64,000 bases of DNA from Furcasterigmium furcatum. Taxonomy: Eukaryota; Ascomycota; Sordariomycetes; Glomerellales; Plectosphaerellaceae. The stretch lies in NCBI GenBank assembly GCA_001599815.1, contig BCIA01000001.1, positions 7,252,641 through 7,316,640 on the forward strand. Reading direction: 5' to 3'. The position numbers and the translations under genes were made by a program. The notes under the pieces are model-generated. The model was not told where the DNA came from. It made no database searches and saw only the letters and a program-made list of their open reading frames with translations. Positions 12,807 to 22,508 of the stretch are shown here, piece after piece (the stretch's first letter is position 1; each line of letters starts with the position of its first letter).

Positions 12807-14111
12807 GCATCGAGCTGAACTGAGATGCGAGATACCTCCCACGTTCGGTCCAGTGTTCAGGGTAGGCCCATGCTTCGTTAAGGAACGCCAAGTAATATAC
12901 CGGTTAAGGTGCGTTGCAGGGTAGCATCAGAACCGACCGAGGGGTGGGACGGGATGGGCAGCGAAATAGACAGGCCGAGTCGAATGTGCCAGAGACAACA
13001 ACCATAGGCAGCCATGTCGACAACCGATGGGAGGGATGGGAGGAAATAGTAGTTCGGACTCAGGGGTCGCATCCGGATGAGTCGACCGCATCGGCGATGC
13101 CACTCCCCGGCAACCTCTCGGGCGAACAAGGATGGAGATAACCGAGCCAGCCGCCTCGTCAGGGCAGGCTCCGAAGCGGACAATTTGGTTCTTGAGCTAT
13201 CTTTGGTGTAGCGGTGAGCATCAGCGAAAAGTCTCGGGCTGAGGGAGCATGCCAGAGGCTTCAGTCTCTGTGGGGGAGCAGCCAGGGTCGAGTTGAGTCT
13301 CGAAGAGGGTCATTCGGTGCTGAATGTCGGCTTATTGGCCCATCTGTGTCGGCACAGGTAATAAGCCGTTCCCAAACAAATATGAAAGAGTCCAGGGGTT
13401 CAGTTGTCTGTCTCCTTGAAAAGTCTCCAAAGATCCCGGGTACCAGGTCGGGTCTCTGAGTGCAGGAAGGTCAACCAGACTGGAATCGAGATCTCTCCTG
13501 GCTGGCTTTGGCATCTGAGCGCGATTCGGAGTAAGAACCACGTCAAGTCCCACGAGTCTCTCGGAAGCTCTCGCCGCTTCTTTCGACTGACAATATCATC
13601 AGCAGTTGTAGGGGGTCAGATGAACGAAGTGAAGCACAACATGGAATGACAGAAGTCGAGATGCGAGACCCAGCGCAATTCTGACTAAGAGCTCAACCGG
13701 CTAAGTGCCGGGTCCGGCCAAGGCACCTCGAGACGGGGCGAGCACATTCAGCCTGTGTCTCACAGTCCTGGGCCCACCTTCCACTCCCGTCCGGCAACTT
13801 GCCAGCCAGCGTGCGCTGGAAACTCCCCACAGAATCCTGCCGAAACCCCGAACCCCGGGCTCCCCTGTGCTAACACGGCCGGAATTGGAGTCCCGCTTCA
13901 AAAGCGTGCCAATCACAAGCTGCTACTCGCCGAGCTGGCCGCCTGGCTTGTGACTAGACACCTTTTTCGGCGCCGAAGGTCGCCCACGCCGTCGAGTCAG
14001 CCCATCATTTCGCGACCTCCACGAATTCCGTCACCGCAACTTATTTGCATTGATTCGCGACTTCCTTTCTTCACTTCAAGCGGCTGTTATACCTCGTCAC
14101 CCACCATCAAG

Positions 14112-15640
14112 ATGCTTTCTGCCGTCAGAATCGCCTCCAGGCAGGTCGCCGTCCGCCGGGCGGTGGCCACCCCCTTCATGGCCGCTCGTGCCGCCTCGAG
14201 CTTCGCCAACGTGCCCCAGGGCCCTCCCGTACGTTTCTCTCCCTGCCTCGGCTGCCCCGAGAGTTGTCAATTGCTAACCAATGCCACCAGGATGTAAGTC
14301 TCGCGATCCATTGAGAAGGGTGCATGTACGAGCCGGAGCTAACCTCGAGCCCTCCCGCCATCCAGGCCATCCTGGGTACGTCGCGCATCCCTCACCTCAT
14401 TCCCTCCGAGACCATGGACTGACTCCCTGTTTCCAGGTATCACCGAAGCTTTCAAGGCCGACAAGTTCGACAAGAAGATCAACCTTGGTACGACTCCCCT
14501 CCGCCCGCCCAAAAACACCACCGCTGACTGACACTCCCAGGCGTCGGCGCCTACCGCGATGACAAGGGCAAGCCCTACGTCCTCCCCTCCGTTCGCTCCG
14601 CCGAGCAGAAGGTCGTCGACGCCAAGCTGAACAAGGAGTACGCCGGCATCACCGGTGTGCCCGAGTTCACCAAGTCCGCCGGCGTCCTCGCCTACGGCAA
14701 GGACTCCCCCGCCCTTGAGCGCCTCGCCATCACCCAGTCCATCTCCGGCACCGGTGCCCTCCGCATCGGCGCGGCCTTCCTCCAGAAGTTCTACCCCGGC
14801 GACAAGACCATCTACATCCCCACCCCCAGCTGGGCCAACCACAACGCCGTCTTCTCCCAGGCCGGCCTCAAGGTCGAGAAGTACCGCTACTACAACAAGG
14901 ACACCATCGGCCTCGACTTCGAGGGCATGGTCGCCGACATCAAGGCCGCCCCCAAGGGCTCCGTCTTCCTCTTCCACGCCTGCGCCCACAACCCCACCGG
15001 CGTCGACCCTACCCAGGAGCAGTGGAAGCAGATCTCTGCCGCCGTCAAGGAGGCCGGCCACTACTCCTTCTTCGACATGGCCTACCAGGGCTTCGCCTCC
15101 GGCTCCGTCGACCGCGACGCCTTCGCGCTGCGCTACTTCGTCGAGCAGGGCCACGAGCTCTGCCTCGCCCAGTCCTTCGCCAAGAACATGGGTCTCTACG
15201 GCGAGCGCGTCGGCGCCTTCTCCGTCGTCGCCTCGTCCCCCGAGGAGCGCGTCCGCCTCGACTCGCAGATCAAGATCCTCGTCCGCCCCATGTACTCCAA
15301 CCCCCCCGTCCACGGCGCCCGCATCGCCGCCGAGATCCTGAACAACCCCGCCCTCTACGAGCAGTGGCTCGGCGAGGTCAAGGAGATGGCCGACCGCATC
15401 ATCACCATGCGCGCCCTCCTCAAGGAGAACCTCGAGAAGCTCGGCTCCAAGCACGACTGGAGCCACATCACCTCCCAGATCGGCATGTTCGCCTACACCG
15501 GCCTCACCCCCGAGCAGATGGACGCCCTCGCCCAGGAGCACTCCGTCTACGCCACCAAGGACGGCCGCATCTCTGTCGCCGGCATCACCAGCGAGAACGT
15601 CGGCCGCCTGGCCGAGGCCATCTTCAAGGTCAAGGGTTAA
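14112..15640 (+). CDS. Aspartate aminotransferase, mitochondrial
   Basis: Five exons: 14112-14228, 14291-14293, 14366-14375, 14437-14487 and 14541-15640, giving 426 residues, the usual size. The enzyme is a PLP-dependent transaminase that interconverts aspartate and 2-oxoglutarate with oxaloacetate and glutamate. The first 30 or so residues (MLSAVRIASRQVAVRRA..) are basic, Ala/Ser-rich and free of acidic residues, as in a mitochondrial presequence. Family marks are DAILGITEAFKADKFDKKIN, LGVGAYRDD, HACAHNPTG and SFAKNMGLYGERVGAF, where Lys275 is the expected PLP lysine. Exon 2 is only GAT, one Asp codon, between two introns of 62 and 72 bp. Each of these introns has a GCTAAC branch motif and good splice ends. 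Dropping it would delete the Asp of PPDAILGI, which the family conserves. Confidence 0.95.
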
Positions 15641-15872
15641 AAGGCTGAAGGCCGCGGAGACCGCCCTGCGGCGGCAGGCAGGGCACGCGCGGGGGATGCA
15701 TGGTACACAGGGTAATTAGGCACATAGATTTCCCCGCCGGCTCGGCAGGGCAGCGGGCCGGCATGCGCTCGCGTTGCATCTCGATTGTAAAATACCAACC
15801 ACCACCTGCTCGTACGTTTCATGGTCTTCGTTTCGTCGTGAGTGATGATGATGTTACAGCGCGGGCGCGGCG

Positions 15873-16979
15873 TCACGCCCTGCCCAGCCGTTCGAGGTCG
15901 CGCGTCACCTCTTCCATTTCCCGCTCCATGCCCTTCCACGCGCGCGCCATCTCCCTCATCCTGGCCTCCTTCGCCTCCTTCCCCTCCACGCCGACCCCGT
16001 ACGCTTCCAGGTCGCCCTCCAGGCCCCTGATGGCCTCCTCGACGCGTATCCTGGCGTCCCGCAGGTGGGAGCCGTAGTTCCTCAGCGCCGCCACCGCTTC
16101 GGGGGAGTAGACCTCCCCCCGGACGGCGTCGCGCGCCGCGCCGGCCTCGACCTGGCCGCGGCGGGCGAGCAGGCCGACCTCGGCGGCCCTGAGCTCCAGG
16201 CTCCTGGCGACGACGCCGTGCTTCCCCTCGAGGGACTTGATCAGCAGGCCGGTGGCGAGGCGGTGCTTGGCCAGCAGGGCGGATAGGTCGTTGGAGAGGC
16301 GGACGCGGCCGGCGACGAGGGCGGCCTCGGCGGCGAGGATGTCCTGGCGCTTTGCTGCGGCGGAGGGGGCGAGGGAGGCGACGCGGCGGTGGAGGAAGCT
16401 GGGGTTTGTGGCGGGGGAGGCGATGCGGGCGAGGGCCGCGGCGGAGGCGTGGAGGGAGGCGCTGAGGATCGGGGCGAGCTGGGGGAGAAGGGTTGAGAGG
16501 TCGGAGAAGGGGGGGCTCGAGAGGAGCAGGGCGGCGGAGGAGGGGTCGAGGGGTTGTGTTGCGGAGAGGAGAGGCGGGAGGAGCAGGAGGAGGTCGATCA
16601 GCGGGTCGGGGACTGTCGGTTGTGATGTGCTGGGCGCTGGTGCTGCTGCTGCTGCTGAGCGAGTGCGCGGCTGGGCTATGGTGCCTTTGGGTGCTTTGGC
16701 CTCTGGTGTTGCTGTTGCGATGGCGTTCGTGAGGAGATGGTCCCTGGCATGGGCCAGGCGATACTGGGCAAGTTGCTAGGCTTGGATTAGTGGAATGGAA
16801 CAGACAGTGGAGGCGGGAGATGTAGAATGACACACCTCCCGCACGGCATCGCGCTCTTTCTTTAGCAGATCATTCTTCGTGGATCCGTCTGGGTTGAGGA
16901 CGGCGGTGGTGAGGGTGTGATGGAGAGCGGCGAAGTCTGGGTTGTCGCGAAGTACGGACTCGTCTATGGCGGGGATCAT
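15873..16979 (-). CDS. Ala/Leu-rich coiled-coil protein of unknown function
   Basis: Two exons, 16836-16979 and 15873-16775, with a 60-bp intron; 348 residues starting MIPAIDESVLRDNPDFAALH. The N-terminal 50 residues are well structured (NPDGSTKNDLLKKERDAVRE). A low-complexity Ala/Pro segment and a leucine-rich stretch (LIDLLLLLPPLL) follow. The C-terminal 170 residues are charged and helical, with heptad-like spacing (EAIRGLEGDLEAYGVGVEGK, MEEVTRDLERLG). This suggests a coiled-coil structural or complex subunit. I think it belongs to a fungal conserved family but cannot name it; an augmin- or kinetochore-type subunit is one guess without firm motif support. It converges on the aspartate aminotransferase gene, with 232 bases between stops. 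Confidence 0.75.
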
Positions 16980-17371
16980 CTTGGTGTCTGGAAGGGATTG
17001 GCCCTTGCTCGCTGGGAGGTGGCCATCAGTTGCGAGGCGGTTGAACGAGGTGTGAGGTGTGTGCTGTGAAGCTTGAATTTGGCATGGCCCGGGACAGAGA
17101 CGGGAGATGGCCAAGGTTAAGGTTAGTGTGGTGGGGAGCTTGGAGATTGATCTTCAGGGGTTCGCCGCCATGCTTTGGACCCCGAATGGAACCTGGAACC
17201 TGGGAGGAAGGATGGAAGAAGGATAGAACACCCCGCTGACATCACTGAGACAACTGTCGCAACTGAAAGAGGCGAATTCAAGTTGCTGGGTATTAAAAAT
17301 CCACATCTCCGTAACATCAACTTTTACAGGCCGTACATGTCTAAGATCCCTCAACTCCCGGCTATGGTCAA
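16980..17371. other. Short intergenic region
   Basis: Upstream region of the coiled-coil gene and 3' side of the glycosyltransferase gene, both on the minus strand. Nothing else is visible. Confidence 0.5.
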
Positions 17372-18403
17372 TCACTTCGGATCCTCCTTCTCGCCCCCCT
17401 CCGCATTCTTCCACGTTCCCGCATAGTGGTGCTTCACAAAACTCCGCGGCAGCTCTTTGTCGCCGTACTTGTTCGATGATTTCGCAAAAGAGAAGCCCGG
17501 CAGGACGAGAACATCGCCAAGCATCTTCGGCTCCAGGAGGTTCTCGACCTCCTCCTGCTTGACGTGGTACTTCTCCCCGAGGCTCTTCATCAGCCCCCGG
17601 GTGAACCGCTTGGGCCCCGTCGCGGTGATGATGTTGCCGATGTGCTCGCGCGTGAGCTCCCCGATGGGGACGCCGGTCTCCTGGATGACCTTGCGGATGT
17701 GCTCCATAATATCCTCGATGACCGTCCAGATGTGCGGCGAGCGCGGGACGGACATGATGGTCCAGGTCGCGAACTGGCGCAGGATGTGGTCGCCCCATCC
17801 GTAGTCGAACTCCCACCCCGCGACGATGGTGGTCTTGTTCAGGAAGTCGGCCGGGATCCATTCGCTGATGGGCACCTCGCAGGAGACGTCGAGGTCGTTG
17901 TAGACGCCGCCTTCGGCCCAGAGCAGCAGGTAGCGGAGGAAATCGGCCTTGACGATGGGCACTGCAATTTGTGCAGGGTCAGCGAAGGCCTCCAGAGACA
18001 GGGATCGGGGTCGCAGCTACGAACCGGTCAGGCCGAGGAACATGGAGACGAGATCCGGGTGCGACTCGCCAAATGTGGTCTGCACCCATCTGTCGGCGGA
18101 CGAGTCGGTCAGGAACTCGACCTTGTAGTCCGGATTGAGGTCGATGCAGCTGCTCGTCCACTTCCGTCCGTCCTTGCTGAGGCCGCTGGGGCCGAGTTTG
18201 TACCAGAGCTTTTTCGGGATCTTCGTCTCGACAGGAGACGGCGCGTCTTGGCCCCCAGCATGCTGCGACCCATGTCGGATCGCGTGCCAAGTCTCGTCGC
18301 CCCAGCCCTGCGAGAGACTTACAAGGGAGAAGAGGACCACGAAGACGAGCAGCAAAGCGGCGACCGTGCAGGCCCGCGACCGGTTGGGGAGAAAGAGCGG
18401 CAT
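17372..18403 (-). CDS. Och1-like glycosyltransferase (GT32 type), Golgi membrane
   Basis: Two exons, 18025-18403 and 17372-17961, with a 63-bp intron; 322 residues. The start MPLFLPNRSRA is chosen because the upstream in-frame extension has no ATG and this ATG has a good context (GCGGCC before it). Residues about 12-31 form a single membrane anchor, so it should be a type II Golgi protein. The lumenal domain shows IPKKLWYKLGP, the sugar-nucleotide binding stretch VPIVKADFLRYLLLWAEGGV and the metal-binding DxD in YNDLDVSC, all standard for Och1-like mannosyltransferases. The C-terminal part includes GPKRFTRGLM and ends SFVKHHYAGTWKN. The family extends N-linked or glycolipid mannans; the exact acceptor here is unknown. 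Confidence 0.88.
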
Positions 18404-19320
18404 GGCCGCTGATGCATTTCGCGACAGTCGGGTCAGTCGGTCGGTCAAACGGGCAAGCAGAGGGGGCGCCGGAGGGTTTATTATAGCTTATTATTTAGGT
18501 GCCTGGATGGAGCCAAGAGCGTGGAAAAGAATCAATACGAGAGGACGATGGCACAGCGGGATCCCGGCGCTGTCCCCTTCTCAAAGAGGCATCGCGCGGT
18601 GGGCTGAGACGAACAAGAACTCCCGAGCGTAGAATACGGGCGGCGCAGCGCGCATTTCCTCACCTTAAAAGCATCCATGCCGCCCATGCGCAGTTGGTTG
18701 GGAGTAATAACAAAAGCTCTCGGCGTCTTCAGGTAACCCAACCGTACCGTCTGCCCCTGAGAATGCCTGTCATATTCGTACCTCGAGAAGGACTTATACA
18801 GTATCTCCGGGGGCCAAGAATAACGGGTGCATGTTCGACTGACGTGCCCAAAGCACTGACCCCTGGTGGCCTACACCCAGATGCCTTTCCGTCAGACGGG
18901 ACATCATCGAGACCACCGAAAGAGCACATCCCGCAACGCCAAGGTACCAAAATATAGAGACTCTCTGCCTTACCAGTGGTCCTGCATATGTTACAAGGCG
19001 TCTTGGTCTAAATATGTCGATATTTGGGGTCCATCTCCAGCCGGCTGGCTCAGGAGGGAGATCCCGCCACCCATTGAACAATGCACTCAGCCCTCCAGGA
19101 CATCCAAAAGTGCAGCCAAGCCGCGGCAAATCTGGTAAGGCTGTGGCATCGTGGCTGCGACATGGCGCTACCAGCTGAACGCAGAAGCATATAGGGCGGT
19201 TAGATCTGCCATCCATCAGGCTGAGGATGGAGAATATAACCCTGCGCCAACCTGTGTCTTGTTGCAGCTTGGGAGTTCTTCATGTTTCGGCTCTCTGCGC
19301 TCGCGGGAGGGTGACGTGCC
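18404..19320. other. Divergent intergenic region, nothing distinct
   Basis: About 920 bases between the glycosyltransferase gene (minus) and the membrane-protein gene (plus). Both promoters must lie here. I see no coding frame or repeat. Confidence 0.6.
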
Positions 19321-21095
19321 ATGATGGCTTCAGACGATCTATTCAGCTCCCAGCCTGTGCCTTGGACGCCTCCCGCTCTTGAGGATCTCAACTTTGCCAC
19401 AAACTGCACCGATGTCAGGGCCTTTCTGCGGTCCTGGTTCGACCTGACACCATACGAAGATGTTGGGAATATGACGGGCAGCGAGCTCAACGTGACCTTC
19501 TGGGTCCCCAAGACCCTTCAGTCCGAGGTGACGGAGCGATACTTCCGCCAGGCACTTCCAGCAGATGACAGAGACACCGCGACCTACGGCCAGATCTTGC
19601 AATGGGAGTATTCGCTGCGGCAGGATTTTGCCAGATCTGTTCGGGAATTCGTCGACGAGGCCGCCGAGCTGGAGGACTCGGACGCGCTGCCTTACAGCAA
19701 GCCCTACTACGACCATGTCATCCATGCACCGAGCCGTGCATGTCGACAGGAGGCCTGCGAACTTGGCTTCGACTGGGATCAGTTGGGCGATGTCAACGGC
19801 CCAGGTGTAAGTCCGGTTCACCTCTCTTCCTGGCTGAGCGAACTGAGCTCACTCATATCGTGACACAGGTCTTCATCTACTACGGGCTGTTAGTCGGTAT
19901 CGGCCTCTTCTACTCGTTCGTGGCGTTGTTCGACGCCTTCAGGTATCTCAGAAGCGAGGGCCAGACGTATCAGCCGCCTGCATACCAACGAGAAAGACGG
20001 TCGTTCAGGCGGGATCTGTACGAGGCCGTCAGAAAATCGTTTAGCGGTTTTGCTGACGGTGCGGCCGTCTTCGCCGTGGCATTGCCCTGCGCCCTCCTTT
20101 ACAACTACCGGCAGACCAACGTCCGTGTCTCGGCGTTCAAGGATCTGATCTTGGAGCTCTGGGTCATGGTCTTTGCCCTGTGCGTCGCGATTTGGCTCTG
20201 GCGGATCGGAGCCATGATCCGCCGCGTCGACCGGGCCAAGTACGAAGCGGAGCGCGGGGCAGACGCGCCCGGGTACACCAAGATATTCTTGATGACCGGC
20301 ATCGTGCTGGTGCCCGCGGCGTTATGCTTCGCGTTAATGGTAGCTTTCGGCACTTGGTACCGGATCAACAACACCCACGGAGCCTTCGAGTTCGAGGACT
20401 TCTGGAACGACTTTTGCGACTATGGCCAGGGCCTGAGCGTGATGCCCGTCATTATCGCGATGAGCTCGCTCCTCGGATACTGCGTATGCCGATATGTCGT
20501 ACTGGACTTGATCACCGACTGCTTGACGAGGCCAAAGATGGAGTCGAAGATACAGTTAAAGATCTCGATGAGAGGACCGCCGAAGACTCCGGGCCAGAGA
20601 CGACAGTACGCTGCCTGGGCTCGCAGGATGCTGTATCAAGCCCGAAATAAGGACCCGCGGTATCGCAAGTGGTCGAACCGAATGGGCATGGTCGACATTG
20701 TAGTCCTCGGCGGCGGCTCCATCGCAATCCTCATCTGTTACGGCCATTATCGATGGCGACTGGAAAGCGGGACTGGATTCGACAGCTTCAGCGAAGGCTG
20801 GTCACTTGGTCAGATTCTGGCTGTGTCTTCTTTGGTCCCTGTTGTGCTGGGCTTCGCCCACGAAATGTGTAAGTCGTCCCGCCTGTGCCAAGCCCCTTTG
20901 CGTGTGACCATGGCTAACGTGAATGCTCCTTTAGACGAGGTGCGTGGCCGCAGCCGAGACGAGGAGCTTCGCACTCAGCGGGAGGGGATGAACCAGCCCG
21001 GAGAGGACATCGGCCTGCGGAACAGAAGTCAAGAGCCGCTGTTGTACCAGGGTCGGGCGTCGAGTCAACAATGGATTGGCCAGCCATGGCGATGA
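19321..21095 (+). CDS. Multi-pass membrane protein of unknown function
   Basis: Three exons: 19321-19806, 19869-20868 and 20935-21095, giving 548 residues; introns are 62 and 66 bp with GTAAGT donors. The first 165 residues are soluble, have possible N-glycosylation sites (NCT, NMT, NVT) and lack a signal peptide. About seven hydrophobic helices follow, among them VFIYYGLLVGIGLFYSFVAL, LWVMVFALCVAIWLWRIGAM, IFLMTGIVLVPAALCFALMV and LAVSSLVPVVLGFAHEM. Between helices five and six is a basic, proline-containing loop (RGPPKTPGQRRQYAAWARRM). The C-terminal tail is short and hydrophilic. The layout resembles fungal integral membrane proteins described only as hypothetical; I do not assign a transport or receptor role. 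Confidence 0.85.
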
Positions 21096-21480
21096 GGCCT
21101 CCCCCTTGGAGTACGGCAGGGTCGTGTGAATTTGTCTTGAGTGCTGTGTATAGAAATGTTATTTGTTCTTGGACCCTGGAGGGATATGATAGAGTTGAGG
21201 TAGAATAATATGACGGACATTTCGAAGCCAGTCAAGTCCATTGACTGTCATGGGGCAAGGGATGCATTCTCATTGGCTGAGGCTGGGACAGCGGAAAAAC
21301 AACGCCGCCGACTGCCGACAACCTGGGATCCATCGAAAAAAGTGCCCTCGAGTCGAACCGCGAATGCATCGCACCACCAGATCTACGAGCACGCCTGGAC
21401 CCGCGTCTCCAGCTCCCAATTGACGCCAATTCACCCCCGGCCGATGCAGACATAACGCACGCATCCCCGAGACCACCATC
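21096..21480. other. Intergenic, promoter of bL28m gene
   Basis: About 385 bases between two plus-strand genes. No distinct element is visible. Confidence 0.5.
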
Positions 21481-22350
21481 ATGCCCGCGCTCGCCGCCGC
21501 CCAGCGCGGCAGCGCCTCCCTCCGAGGCCTGACCTCGACCCTCTCCCAGCTCACGCTGAGGACCTCCTCAGCATCTTCCTCGAGGACGGCGTTCCCGGCA
21601 CCGCCCGCACAGTCACAGGCAGCCTGCCGCTCCTTCTCATCAACCCCGGCCGCCCTCACGAAAACCATCAACATCCAACGCATCCCCAGCGACCCCGTCC
21701 CTGAATACCCCTACGGCCCGCGCCTCATCTACAAGCAGTCCAACAAGGGCCTCTACGGCAACGTCCGCCCGCGCACCGGCAACAACGTCTCATCCGACCA
21801 CAACGTCCGCACCCCGCGCACCTGGCGCCCCAACATCCACCGCAAGCGCCTCTGGTCCGCGGCCCTCGGCGCCTGGGTCCGCACCCGCCTGTCCCTCGGC
21901 GTCCTCCGCACAATCCGCAAGGAGGGCGGCCTCGACGCCTACGTCCTCGGCGGCAAGGCCTCGAGGATCAAGGAGCTCGGCCCCGGCGGGTGGAAGCTGC
22001 GCTGGCTCGTGATGCAGACCCGCGCCGTGCGGGACAAGTTCGACCAGGAGCGGGAGCGGCTCGGCGTGGACAAGGAGCTGCTCGAGGCAGCCGAGGCGGA
22101 GACGGACCCCGCGCTGCGCATCGACAAGGACGAGCTGGTGCATGTCATGCTGGACTCGGCGACGCCGGGGCCGCTGAGCGCGAAGACGAGGGGGTACATC
22201 GAGAACAGGGCCATGCAGTTCGCGGCGGCGCAGATGGCGAAGCAGATGGTGGAACAGGAGTTTGCCCTCGGCGAGGAGGCCGAGGTGCCGGAGGAGATGA
22301 TTGCGAAGGACGACGTCGAGGAGGTGATTGAGGAGGTGAAGAAGCCCTGA
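21481..22350 (+). CDS. Mitochondrial ribosomal protein bL28m
   Basis: Single exon of 289 residues. The first 60 residues are Ala/Ser/Arg-rich with few acids, a mitochondrial presequence. The core IPEYPYGPRLIYKQSNKGLY-like region is followed by GNVRPRTGNNVSSDHNVRTP, RTWRPNIHRKRLW and RTRLSLGVLRTIRKEGGLDA. This is the bL28 fold of the mitochondrial large subunit (yeast Mrpl24). The C-terminal extension of about 90 acidic and helical residues is usual in fungal versions. It converges on the TilS-type gene, with 158 bases between stops. Confidence 0.93.
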   Translation: MPALAAAQRGSASLRGLTSTLSQLTLRTSSASSSRTAFPAPPAQSQAACRSFSSTPAALTKTINIQRIPSDPVPEYPYGPRLIYKQSNKGLYGNVRPRTGNNVSSDHNVRTPRTWRPNIHRKRLWSAALGAWVRTRLSLGVLRTIRKEGGLDAYVLGGKASRIKELGPGGWKLRWLVMQTRAVRDKFDQERERLGVDKELLEAAEAETDPALRIDKDELVHVMLDSATPGPLSAKTRGYIENRAMQFAAAQMAKQMVEQEFALGEEAEVPEEMIAKDDVEEVIEEVKKP

Positions 22351-22508
22351 GGCAGAGAGGGCCGGCCATCTCACCGTGTATCATATGTAAACAAGTTGTC
22401 TTGACTGACGTCCATGTACAATTCAACATCATCATCATCCGCCATATCACGAGATGCTGCCAGGAGAAGATCGAATCCCCAGGTCCAGAGTGGAGATCGC
22501 TTCATGCT

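Larger units (their letters stand above)
11484..14111. other. Divergent intergenic region with a minisatellite
   Basis: About 2.6 kb separate the WSC gene (minus) and the aspartate aminotransferase gene (plus), so both promoters lie here. The only structure I can see is the 11-bp tandem array at 12741-12806. The short ORFs lack coding character. Confidence 0.6.

Noticed and set aside
14339..15541. 400-codon frame opposite aspartate aminotransferase
   Set aside because: Same antisense effect. It overlaps the exons and introns of a well-supported gene, and its translation is low-complexity.
21345..21370. Another B-box-like string (GAGTCGAACCGC)
   Set aside because: No T-arm pairing and no A box at the right distance.
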